A stretch of 64,000 nt of DNA from CAMFLJ01 sp965279255 (GTDB taxonomy: Bacteria; Actinomycetota; Acidimicrobiia; Acidimicrobiales; Acidimicrobilacustridaceae), in contig OZ257146.1 in the NCBI GenBank assembly GCA_965279255.1, positions 248,001 to 312,000 on the forward strand, written 5' to 3'. Position 1 is the first letter of the stretch. The number at the start of each line of letters is the position of its first letter. This document shows, piece after piece, positions 56,986 to 64,000 of this stretch. The notes under the pieces are model-generated. The model saw nothing but the letters and a program-made list of their open reading frames with translations, was not told where the DNA came from and ran no database searches. The translations under genes and the position numbers were made by a program.

Positions 56986-58512
56986 TCAGTTGAGGTTGGG
57001 GGAGGGGCTGTTGCGGGTGGGGTTGGTTCTGGTGAGGGCGTGGTCGCGGCGGGTCTGGATGGCTTCGATGCAGTCGCCGAGGTGGAAGGGGTCGCCGTGC
57101 CAGCGGGGTTGGCGGGCGGTTTCGGTGGGGTCGGCGCCGAGGGCGAGGCGACGGTCGGTCAGCTTGGCCGGTGCGTCGAGGGCATTGACCGTGCCGTGGT
57201 CGGGGGTGGGGTTGGCGAGGAGCTCGGTGCCGTCGGCTCGCCAGTGGTGGACGGTGCCGTTGGTGTCGATGGTGATCCAGATGCCGCCGGTGTGGATGAG
57301 CTGGTGGTGCTCGAGGCATTCGGGGACGATGCTCTCGGCGTCGTCGTGGCCGCCGTCGGCGCGGTGGTGGGTGTGGTGCATCTGGACCGCGGTGGCGGTG
57401 CAGCCGGGCCAGGCACACGTCCGGTAGCGGGACATGACCGCTTTGCGGATCGCCGGCGGGACCGAGCTCTTGCGTCTCCCGACGTGGAGGGGGTTGCCGT
57501 CTCGGTCCTCGATCACCGTCAACAGGCCGGCGTCGCAGGCGAGCCAGCGGGCGATGTCACGCCGGAGCTTCACCCCGGCGGGTTCGAGCTCGGCCATCTC
57601 GTCCCGCTCGGGACGGGGCGACCTCGAGGCGGGGTCGGGGAGGTCGGGGCCGTAGAGGGTGTCGATGCCGACGTGGACGACGACGGTGGTGTCGAACCCC
57701 GACGCCTGCAACCCCTCCGGCTGCTCGGCCGCGGACCGTTCGGCGAGGCGGAGCAGGCCGAGGGCTCGCCATTCGGCGACGGTGAGCTTGTCGACGGTGC
57801 GGTCCTCGTCGCACGCCGGCCGCCCGTCTGGGTCATTGGCCTTCGCCGGGTCCGAAGCAGCGGCGGTCTTCCGTTCCTGGCGGATGGCTTTGGCTTCGGC
57901 GTCGATCGAGGCCAACACCAGCTGGCCGTGGACGTGATCGAACCGGATCCGCAACTCGACACCGTCGTCGTCGGTCACGACCAGAAGTTCGGGTAGCCGC
58001 CGGCTCGGGGTCTCCGCGTTCGGGTCGGTGTTGTCGCGTTCGGCGACCTTGCCCCACTTGCCGCAGATCCGCTGGGTCTGCGCGGTGGTCGCATGCAATG
58101 CCAGGTCGACCAGGGCCCGTTCGGTCTCCGGTGCGGCGACGCGCACGATGCTCTTGGCTTTGTCGAAGCTCAACGTCCCGTCGGCGACCGCTTCGGCCAC
58201 CACCGGCAACGTCTCCATCGCCCGACCGACCTCGACGAGCGCACGGGCCCGACCCGGCGCGTACTGCAGGTGCCAGCCCGCGAAGCGCACGACGTCGCGG
58301 CACTCCCAGTCGGAATGGAGACCGCGCCGTTCGACCTCGGCCAGCACCGCCGCCAGGTTCGCCTCGGCGGCGGAGATCTCGCCGGCGAGCTCACGAGCCC
58401 GTTCCTCGAGAGCGCCGTCTCCCATCGCGGAGACCTGTTCGAGGAGCGCAGACGCCACTCCACCACGCTGCTCGGGGACCACACAGGTCGCAGAGTCGGC
58501 AGTGGTGAACAT
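56986..58512 (-). CDS. DUF222/HNH endonuclease-domain protein (13E12 family)
   Basis: A 508-residue protein with an N-terminal DUF222 domain (residues about 25-300, including GRARALVEVGRAM and LSFDKAKSIVR) and a C-terminal HNH motif (CAWPGCTATAVQMHHTHHRADGG, then CLEHHQLIH near residue 410). Actinobacteria carry many such paralogues; they are called 13E12 repeats in mycobacteria, and their function is unknown, with suspected DNA-modifying or mobile behaviour. The ATG is 7 nt after TAGAAT. No inverted repeats flank the gene, so I do not call it a mobile element. Confidence 0.9.
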   Translation of the reverse strand: MFTTADSATCVVPEQRGGVASALLEQVSAMGDGALEERARELAGEISAAEANLAAVLAEVERRGLHSDWECRDVVRFAGWHLQYAPGRARALVEVGRAMETLPVVAEAVADGTLSFDKAKSIVRVAAPETERALVDLALHATTAQTQRICGKWGKVAERDNTDPNAETPSRRLPELLVVTDDDGVELRIRFDHVHGQLVLASIDAEAKAIRQERKTAAASDPAKANDPDGRPACDEDRTVDKLTVAEWRALGLLRLAERSAAEQPEGLQASGFDTTVVVHVGIDTLYGPDLPDPASRSPRPERDEMAELEPAGVKLRRDIARWLACDAGLLTVIEDRDGNPLHVGRRKSSVPPAIRKAVMSRYRTCAWPGCTATAVQMHHTHHRADGGHDDAESIVPECLEHHQLIHTGGIWITIDTNGTVHHWRADGTELLANPTPDHGTVNALDAPAKLTDRRLALGADPTETARQPRWHGDPFHLGDCIEAIQTRRDHALTRTNPTRNSPSPNLN

Positions 58513-58674
58513 GTGTTCGATTCTATCGAGTCTGCGCACCACAGGCAAGCAGAAATCCCAATGAATCATTGAGTTCCTCGCCGCCCACCACCGGCCGGTG
58601 AGGTGGCGTTCGGGACATCGTCCCTCCGACCCGACAGGGTCGCTGTCCGGACTGCGAGACTTTTCTTCGCTGGC

Positions 58675-58701
58675 TGTCGAAATGCCCCCACCGGGCGCGT
58701 C
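58675..58701 (+). promoter_or_regulatory. Putative ECF42-type promoter for the DGPF/sigma operon
   Basis: TGTCGA at 58675-58680, 17 nt spacer, CGTC at 58698-58701. From established work on ECF42 sigma factors, their target promoters have TGTCGA at -35 and CGA/TC at -10, and typically drive DGPF-protein genes. It lies 69 bases upstream of the YCII/DGPF start, in the right orientation. Confidence 0.6.
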
Positions 58702-58770
58702 TGTGGGGTGTGCGGCGGGAAACGGTCCCGTCGCACCGGCCGAGGGCCGACGAACCATCAGGAGACGACG

Positions 58771-59130
58771 ATGGAGTACATGCTGATCTTCACCGAGGAC
58801 GACGACCACTTCGCGGCACGGGCCGACGAGCGGGCGCCGGAGTACTGGGCCGAGTGGTCGGCCTACCTCGCAGAGATGGGCGCCAGTGGCATCGTGACCT
58901 ACGGCGCCGGCCTCGAGCCCCCGAGCACCTCGTCCACGGTGCGGGTGCGTGACGGCGTGCGCACCGTGCAGGACGGGCCCTTCGCCGAGTCCAAGGAGAA
59001 CCTGGGCGGCTTCTTCGTGATCGACGTGCCCGACCTCGACGTGGCCCTCGAGTGGGCGGCGAAGAGCCCGTCGGCCCGCTACGGCAGCTCCGAGGTCCGG
59101 CCGGTCATGCCCGGCCCGTCCGCCGACTGA
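58771..59130 (+). CDS. DGPF/YCII-related protein
   Basis: A 119-residue YCII-superfamily protein with the motif VQDGPFAESKENLGGFFVI, giving it the DGPF name, preceded by the usual EYMLIFTEDD start. Its function is unresolved; DGPF proteins are encoded next to ECF42 sigma factors and controlled by them. CAGGAGACG gives a ribosome site about 8 nt from the ATG. The sigma gene begins 5 bases after its stop. Confidence 0.92.
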   Translation: MEYMLIFTEDDDHFAARADERAPEYWAEWSAYLAEMGASGIVTYGAGLEPPSTSSTVRVRDGVRTVQDGPFAESKENLGGFFVIDVPDLDVALEWAAKSPSARYGSSEVRPVMPGPSAD

Positions 59131-59135
59131 GCCCG

Positions 59136-60365
59136 GTGGCACCCGACGTCGACGAGGCGGTGGAGGCGGTCGTGCGCGAGTCGTACGGCCGCCTCCTCGC
59201 CTACCTGGCGTCGACCACCTCCGACATCGTCGCGGCCGAGGACGCGCTGGCGGACGCCTTCGAGGCGGCATTGCGGACCTGGCCCGAGCGCGGCGTGCCC
59301 GACCGGCCGGAGAGCTGGATGCTCACCACCGCCCGCCGGTCGATCATCGGCTCGGGCCGACGGCGTGACACCGCCAAGCGCGCTCTCGTGAGCCTGGCGG
59401 TGCTGGCCGATGAGCGGGCGGAGCCGGCCGAGCACTCGGTGGTGCCGGACAAGCGGCTCGAGCTGCTCTTCGCCTGCGCCCATCCGGCGATCGACACCTC
59501 GGTGCACTCACCCCTGATGCTCCAGTCGGTGATGGGCCTCGACGCCGTCCGCATCGGCGCCGCGTTCCTGGTCGCGCCCGCCACGCTCGGCCAGCAGCTC
59601 GTGCGCGCGAAGCGGAAGATCAAGGTCGCCGGTGTCCCGTTCCGCGTACCCGAACGTGACGAGCTGCCCGAGCGGGCGGCGGCCGTGTTCGACGCGGTGT
59701 ATGCCGCCTACGGCACGGGGTGGGACGACCTCGAGGCCGACCGTCGGCGCGGGGTGGGTCTGGTGGGGGAGTCGCTCCGGCTGGCTGAGCTGCTGTGTGA
59801 GCTCCTGCCCGAGGATGCGGAGGCCCACGGCCTCGGGGCCCTGCTCTGGCACACCGAGGCCCGCAGCACCGCTCGGCGCGATGCTGACGGGGCGTTCGTC
59901 CCGTTGAGCAGGCAGGATCCGGCGACGTGGTCGGTCGACGCCATCGGGCGCGGCGATCGCCACCTCATGGCGGCGGCAGCGCTCCACGCTCCCGGTCCGT
60001 ACCAGGTGCAGGCCGCCATCCAGGCGGTGCACAACCGGCGGCGGTCGACCGGGGTCACCGACTGGCCGATCGTCGTGAGCCTGTACGGCACCCTGCTGGC
60101 GATGCGACCGAGCATCGGCGCCGCGGTGGCCCGTGCCGGAGCCCTCCTCGAAGCCGAGGGGCCCGATGCCGCGCTGGCTGCGCTCGACGGCCTCGACCAC
60201 GCCTCGGTCGCCGGGTACCAGCCCTTCTGGGCCGTGCGCATGGAGGCACTCCTGCGATCCGGGGCGTCCGGCCAGGAGCTCTCGGCGACCTACGCCAAGG
60301 CGGTGGAGCTCGCCGCCGATCCGTCGGTCCGGGAGCACCTGCACCGACGGATCAGCGACGGGTGA
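59136..60365 (+). CDS. ECF42-type RNA polymerase sigma factor with C-terminal extension
   Basis: A 409-residue sigma factor. Residues 1-165 are sigma-2 and sigma-4 regions (ESYGRLLAYLASTTSDIVAAEDALADAF, then RPESWMLTTARR and QSVMGLDAVRIGAAFLVAPATLGQQL). The C-terminal 240 residues (LLCELLPEDAEAHGLGALL, LPHA repeats) form the TPR-like extension of ECF42, which replaces an anti-sigma factor. It is 5 bases after its DGPF partner. The GTG at 59136 is used. It should activate the promoter at 58675. Confidence 0.92.
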   Translation: MAPDVDEAVEAVVRESYGRLLAYLASTTSDIVAAEDALADAFEAALRTWPERGVPDRPESWMLTTARRSIIGSGRRRDTAKRALVSLAVLADERAEPAEHSVVPDKRLELLFACAHPAIDTSVHSPLMLQSVMGLDAVRIGAAFLVAPATLGQQLVRAKRKIKVAGVPFRVPERDELPERAAAVFDAVYAAYGTGWDDLEADRRRGVGLVGESLRLAELLCELLPEDAEAHGLGALLWHTEARSTARRDADGAFVPLSRQDPATWSVDAIGRGDRHLMAAAALHAPGPYQVQAAIQAVHNRRRSTGVTDWPIVVSLYGTLLAMRPSIGAAVARAGALLEAEGPDAALAALDGLDHASVAGYQPFWAVRMEALLRSGASGQELSATYAKAVELAADPSVREHLHRRISDG

Positions 60366-60382
60366 ACCTGCCGGGCCCGCAG

Positions 60383-61438
60383 TCAGGCCCCCGGCGGATC
60401 CTCGAGCTGGACCCGCACGCCGAGCAGGCGGACGGGACGGTCGAGGGTGAAGCGGTCGAGCACCACCTGCGCCTTCGCGGCCACGACGTCGGGGTCGGTG
60501 GTGACCTCGTCGAGCTTGGCGATCTTCGTGCTCGTGGCGAACGTGGAGGTGCGCACCTTCACCGCCACGTGGGTGACGCGGCGCCCGTCGTCGACCACCG
60601 AGCGCGTGAGCTCGCGTGCCAGCCCTGCGACCTCGCTGGCGATGGCGTCGGCGTCGACGAGGTCCCGGGTGTAGGTCACCTCCCGGCTGCGGCCCTTGGC
60701 CACGCGGGGCTCGGCTGACACCGGCCCGGGGTGGCCGCCCATGCCCTGGAGCTTCAGGTTGGGACCGATGCTCGGCCCGAACGCGGCCGCGAGCTCGCGG
60801 TGGTCGGCCGCGGCCAGGTCGGCGACGGTGTGGATGCCGAGCTCGCCGAGCCGCGCCTCGGTGCGCGCGCCGATGCCGTTCAGCGCGGTGACCGGGCGGG
60901 CGCCCATCGTGGGGAGCCACGTGTCGTTCGTGAGCCGGGCGATGCCGCCCGGCTTGGCGAAGCCCGTCGCTGTCTTCGCCTGGAGCTTCGTCTGGCCGAT
61001 ACCGACCGCGCACGAGAGCTCGGTGCGCTCCAGCACCTGCTGCCGGATCGTGGCGGCGAGGGCTTCGGGGTCGTCGACCCGGACGCCCATGAACGCCTCG
61101 TCCCAGCCGAGCACCTCGACCGGTGCGTCGAACGAGCGCAGCACCTCCATGACCTCGGCCGACGCCGCGTCGTAGGCCTCCCGGTCTGAGGGGAGGAAGA
61201 CGGCGTCGGGTGCGCGTCGTCGGGCGACGGCCAGCGGCATGCCGGAGTGGACGCCGAGGGCCCGGGCCTCGTACGACGCGGTGGCCACGACCTGACGGGG
61301 CCGGCCCGGGTCCCCGTCACCTCCGACGACGACGGCCAGCCCCCTCAGCTCGGGACGGCGCCGTACCTCGACCGCGGACAGGAAGTGGTCGAGGTCGACG
61401 TGGAGGATCCACTCACGGTGGCCGTCGTCGGAGGACAT
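60383..61438 (-). CDS. dinB: DNA polymerase IV of the DinB2 type (Leu steric gate)
   Basis: A 351-residue Y-family polymerase. Motif 1 is HVDLDHFLSAVE (Asp15), motif 2 SYEARALGVHSGMPL, and the catalytic pair is in VLGWDEAFMGV (Asp113, Glu114); the thumb and little finger follow. Leu20 occupies the steric-gate position, where most Pol IV have Phe/Tyr; mycobacterial DinB2 also has Leu there and incorporates ribonucleotides. It performs translesion synthesis. The ATG is 8 nt after TAGCGT, and a 12-bp palindrome overlaps the -10. Confidence 0.93.
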   Translation of the reverse strand: MSSDDGHREWILHVDLDHFLSAVEVRRRPELRGLAVVVGGDGDPGRPRQVVATASYEARALGVHSGMPLAVARRRAPDAVFLPSDREAYDAASAEVMEVLRSFDAPVEVLGWDEAFMGVRVDDPEALAATIRQQVLERTELSCAVGIGQTKLQAKTATGFAKPGGIARLTNDTWLPTMGARPVTALNGIGARTEARLGELGIHTVADLAAADHRELAAAFGPSIGPNLKLQGMGGHPGPVSAEPRVAKGRSREVTYTRDLVDADAIASEVAGLARELTRSVVDDGRRVTHVAVKVRTSTFATSTKIAKLDEVTTDPDVVAAKAQVVLDRFTLDRPVRLLGVRVQLEDPPGA

Positions 61439-61451
61439 CCCCCACGACGCT

Positions 61452-61463
61452 AACGACGTCGTT
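61452..61463. promoter_or_regulatory. 12-bp palindrome overlapping the dinB -10
   Basis: AACGACGTCGTT is a perfect palindrome 13 bases upstream of the dinB ATG and overlaps its TAGCGT hexamer. It does not fit the actinobacterial LexA box, whose half-sites are spaced by four bases. Regulator unknown. Confidence 0.35.
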
Positions 61464-61528
61464 CGGCGGCTGAGGGCCCGGGCCGGCCGACGGGGGAGGG
61501 GAGGCCGGAGCCCACCCCTCCCGCCGGT

Positions 61529-62491
61529 CTACGGGATGCGGTTCGACCAGGCCAGGGCGAACCCGGCCGACAGGAGGAAGCCGAGCATGGCGCCGGCCAC
61601 GAACCACTCGGTGATGTCGGAGTCGATCGTGTCGTACCCGATCGAGGAGCCGATCGAGGCGTAGACGTCGGCCAGCTGGCCCTGGGTCGCGGCCTCGTAG
61701 GACTTCCCGCCGGTCTCGCTGGCGATGGCCGCCAGCGACTTGGCGTCGACCGGGACCCGCACGACCTCACCGGTGTCGCCGATGACGACCGTGCCGTTCT
61801 CGGTGCCGAAGGCGATGGTGGAGACCGGGACGGCCTCCTCCTTGGCCCGGGCGGCGGCCTCGTCGTTGGCGACGCCCATGGTGGTGGTGCCGTCGGACAT
61901 CACGACGATGGCGGCGGGCACGACCGAGCCGTCGGGGGCCGGGGGCACGGTGCCGAGGGCGTCGAGGCTCGTGTCGATGGCCGAGCCGATGGCGGTTCCC
62001 TCACCGAGCTGCAGGTTGGCGATGGCGTCGGCCACGGCCTTGCGGTCGGTGGTGGGGGCGACCTCGAGCGACGAGGTACCGGAGAAGCTGACGAGGCCCA
62101 CGTTGACCTCGGCCGGCACGTCGTCGAGGAACGAGGTGGCGGCCGCCTTCGCCGCGGAGATGCGGTCGGGCTTCACGTCGGTGGCCTCCATCGACAGGGA
62201 GACGTCGATGGCCATGACGACGGTGGCCCGCTCGCGCGGCACCTTGACCTCGTGGGTCGGCTGGGCGAAGGCGAGCACCAGCACGCCGAGGGCGAGCAGC
62301 TGCACGGCGGCGGTGAGGTGGCGTCGCCAGCCCGGCCGCTTGGGCGCGACCGACTCGAGCAGGTCGAGGTTGGTGAAGCGCACCGCGTAGCTGGAGCGCC
62401 GGCGCTGGAAGATGACGTAGACGACGGCGAGCGCCACCACGACGAAGAGCAGCAGGAGCCGCCAGGGGGAGAGGAACGCCAGGCCGCTCAT
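61529..62491 (-). CDS. VWA-domain membrane protein, BatA-like
   Basis: A 320-residue protein. Two N-terminal helices (residues about 5-27 and 58-79), a von Willebrand A domain with the MIDAS motif MAIDVSLSMEATD (near 90-105) and a Ser/Thr-containing VMSDGTTT, and a C-terminal helix (about 295-315). BatA-type proteins sit with MoxR and DUF58 proteins in metal-dependent protein-maturation or stress systems. The start overlaps the DUF58 stop by four bases. Confidence 0.9.
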   Translation of the reverse strand: MSGLAFLSPWRLLLLFVVVALAVVYVIFQRRRSSYAVRFTNLDLLESVAPKRPGWRRHLTAAVQLLALGVLVLAFAQPTHEVKVPRERATVVMAIDVSLSMEATDVKPDRISAAKAAATSFLDDVPAEVNVGLVSFSGTSSLEVAPTTDRKAVADAIANLQLGEGTAIGSAIDTSLDALGTVPPAPDGSVVPAAIVVMSDGTTTMGVANDEAAARAKEEAVPVSTIAFGTENGTVVIGDTGEVVRVPVDAKSLAAIASETGGKSYEAATQGQLADVYASIGSSIGYDTIDSDITEWFVAGAMLGFLLSAGFALAWSNRIP

Positions 62492-63489
62492 CGGGCCGCT
62501 CCCGCGTGCATGGTGGCGCCGGGGATGGCGTCGACCGGGCCGCTGCCGTGGGCGGCGGAGCGCGAGAGCGCGTCGACCCGGTCACGGCGACGGCCCACGA
62601 AGCGGGCGAGGTCGAGCAGCCAGTCGCGGTCGGTGCGCAGCTGGAGGTGGTCGGCGCCGCTGCCCCGGATCTGGGAGGCGATGCCGGCCCGTTGCTCGGC
62701 GGCGGCCGCGGCGTAGCGCTCGCGGAGCTTGCGATCGCCGGTGGCGACCTCGAGCTCGGCGCCGGACTCGGTGTCGTGGAGCACGAGCATTCCGACGTCG
62801 GGGAGGGCCAGCTCGACGGGGTCGACGACCTCGATGCAGAGCACGTCGTGGCGCAGGGCGAGCGTGCGCAGGGCCGGCGCCCACGGGCCCGGGTCGAGGA
62901 AGTCGGAGATGACGACGATCAGGCCTCGCCGCTTGGCCGTGCCGGCGATGCGGCGGAGGCCGGTGGTGAGGTCGGTGCGGCCATCGGCCGGGCTCGACAG
63001 GGCGGTGAGCACCTGGCGCAGCAGGGCCTGGAGGTGCACCCGGCCGGCGCGTGCGGGGATGGGAGCGGAGGCGCCGGTGGGACCGACGGTCATGGCACCG
63101 ACGCGGTTGCCGGTTCGGGCGGTGAGGAACCCGGTGGCGGCGACAGCTGCGAGCGCGAGGTCGCGCTTCTCGCAGTCGGCGGTGCCGAAGGCGAGGCTCG
63201 CCGATGCGTCGACGAGCATCCAGGTCTCGAGCTCGCGGTCGGCGACGGTGTCGCGGACGTGGGTCTCCTGGAGGCGGGCGGTGACGTTCCAGTCGATGCG
63301 GCGGACGTCGTCGCCGGGCTGGTACGCCCGGATCTCGCCGGGCTCGCTGCCGTGGCCGGGGGTGAGCCCCCGGTGGTCACCCTGGAGCAGGCCGTCGAGG
63401 CGACGGGTGACCGACAGCTCGAGGCGGCGCAGCACCTCGGCGGCGGGGGTGCCGCTGATGGCCGGGGCCTCCGGCGTGCGGGCGCTCAC
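62488..63489 (-). CDS. DUF58 (VWA-like) protein
   Basis: A 333-residue DUF58 protein with YQPGDDVRRIDWNVTAR (about residues 57-73), the family signature, and a VWA-like fold (WMLVDASASLAFG, GLIVVISDFLDPG). It is expected to work with the MoxR ATPase upstream and the VWA protein downstream. The GTG at 63489 overlaps the moxR stop (GTGA), so the three are co-translated. Substrate or client unknown. Confidence 0.93.
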   Translation of the reverse strand: MSARTPEAPAISGTPAAEVLRRLELSVTRRLDGLLQGDHRGLTPGHGSEPGEIRAYQPGDDVRRIDWNVTARLQETHVRDTVADRELETWMLVDASASLAFGTADCEKRDLALAAVAATGFLTARTGNRVGAMTVGPTGASAPIPARAGRVHLQALLRQVLTALSSPADGRTDLTTGLRRIAGTAKRRGLIVVISDFLDPGPWAPALRTLALRHDVLCIEVVDPVELALPDVGMLVLHDTESGAELEVATGDRKLRERYAAAAAEQRAGIASQIRGSGADHLQLRTDRDWLLDLARFVGRRRDRVDALSRSAAHGSGPVDAIPGATMHAGAAR

Positions 63490-64000
63490 CAGCCTGCGGC
63501 CGCGGTCGGGTCCTGCGAGGGGGCGACGACCGGGGCGTGCACGGTGGAGAGCAGGCGGGCGAGCAACTGCTCGACCGACAGCCCCTGGGCCAGCGCCTCG
63601 TAGGACGGCACGAGCCGGTGGCGCAGCACATCGGGGGCGACGTCGAAGACGTCCTGGGGGAGGACGTAGTTGCGACCCCGCATGAGGGCGAGCGCCCGGC
63701 CACCGGCGACGAGGCCGAGGGTGGCGCGGGGGCTGGCGCCCCACATGACCAGCTCGGCCAACTCGGGCAGGCCGTGGGCGGCGGGCTCGCGGGTGGCGAG
63801 CACCAGACGGACCGCGTAGTCGGCGACGGCGGGGGCGACGTGCACCGCGTCGGCGGCCTCCTGGAGGCGGACGAGCTCTTCGAGCGACAGCACCTGCGAC
63901 GCACGAGGGGCCTTGCCGCCCATGCGGGCCACGATCTGGGCCTCCTCGGCGGCGGTCGGGTAGCCGACCACGACCTTCATGAGGAAGCGGTCGCGCTGGG
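63486..64000 (-). CDS. MoxR-family AAA ATPase (5' end off the window)
   Basis: The last 171 codons of a MoxR AAA+ ATPase; the Walker motifs lie beyond base 64000. QRDRFLMKVVVGYPTAAEE is the typical MoxR sensor region (compare QLDRFLLK), and GASPRATLGLVAGGRALALMRGRNYVLPQDV is the C-terminal lid. MoxR proteins act as chaperones that mature protein complexes or insert cofactors with DUF58/VWA partners. It continues past the window edge. Confidence 0.92.
   Translation of the reverse strand, partial: QRDRFLMKVVVGYPTAAEEAQIVARMGGKAPRASQVLSLEELVRLQEAADAVHVAPAVADYAVRLVLATREPAAHGLPELAELVMWGASPRATLGLVAGGRALALMRGRNYVLPQDVFDVAPDVLRHRLVPSYEALAQGLSVEQLLARLLSTVHAPVVAPSQDPTAAAGW

Noticed and set aside
56986..58512. 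Mobile element or homing endonuclease call for the DUF222/HNH gene
   Set aside because: No flanking inverted or direct repeats, no interrupted host gene, and such proteins are common single genes in actinobacteria.
61452..61463. LexA (SOS) box upstream of dinB
   Set aside because: The half-sites AAC and GTT are six bases apart rather than four and flanks do not fit TCGAAC-N4-GTTCGA.

Overview
The window is about 72% G+C, almost fully coding, and reads as chromosomal DNA of a high-GC actinobacterium. Gene content points to the class Acidimicrobiia, perhaps an Iamia-like genome, but that placement is inference. Actinobacterial markers are nucS, the fused 2-oxoglutarate dehydrogenase kgd, an HRDC-tailed UvrD2, GTP-dependent PEPCK, a MhuD-like heme oxygenase, a DinB2-type polymerase, a SepIVA-like division protein, a DUF222/HNH (13E12-type) gene and an MshB/Mca-like deacetylase. 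No tRNA, rRNA, CRISPR array, integrase or transposase was seen, and no intergenic gap exceeds 300 bases.

Layout. 1-6.2 kb: amidohydrolase (cut by the left edge), a split MFE-2-like dehydrogenase/hydratase pair, nucS and several small membrane proteins. 6.2-14.4 kb (mostly minus): ABC1 kinase, PAP phosphatase, sulfotransferase, acyltransferase, ettA, and a composite NYN ribonuclease with an S1 domain and a histone-H1-like tail. 14.5-26.5 kb: M20 peptidase, kgd, an RND/MMPL transporter, exonuclease III, a thioesterase, a DUF2505 protein and uvrD2. 26.6-38.4 kb: PH-domain protein, galT-galK, hydrolase, alpha-methylacyl-CoA racemase, PIG-L deacetylase, an ABC exporter operon behind map, MhuD-like protein and pckG. 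38.6-43.4 kb: rpmB, a DAK2/FakA-like protein and recG. 43.4-52.7 kb: a conserved actinobacterial core run rsmD-coaD-sepIVA-like-DUF177-rpmF-plsX-acpP-rnc-mutM-smc. 52.7-64 kb: small accessory genes, LysE exporter, DUF222/HNH protein, an ECF42-type sigma factor with its DGPF/YCII partner, a DinB2-type polymerase, and a MoxR-DUF58-VWA module cut by the right edge.

Many genes start directly at or a few bases after the expected transcription start: a TANNNT -10 box lies 5-9 nt upstream of at least twenty start codons, so leaderless transcription looks common. Operons are tight, with repeated 1-4 base stop/start overlaps (ATGA, GTGA, TGATG). Perfect or near-perfect hairpins mark several convergent gene ends.

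The most interesting items are the NYN-S1-H1-tail protein with its 105-bp higher-order repeat; the MhuD-like heme oxygenase with a GGHP x5 insertion next to a small His-containing membrane protein; the DinB with leucine at the steric gate; the sulfotransferase/PAP phosphatase/acyltransferase cluster; a putative ECF42 promoter; two divergent leaderless genes sharing overlapping -10 boxes; and an rnc gene with no ordinary start codon.
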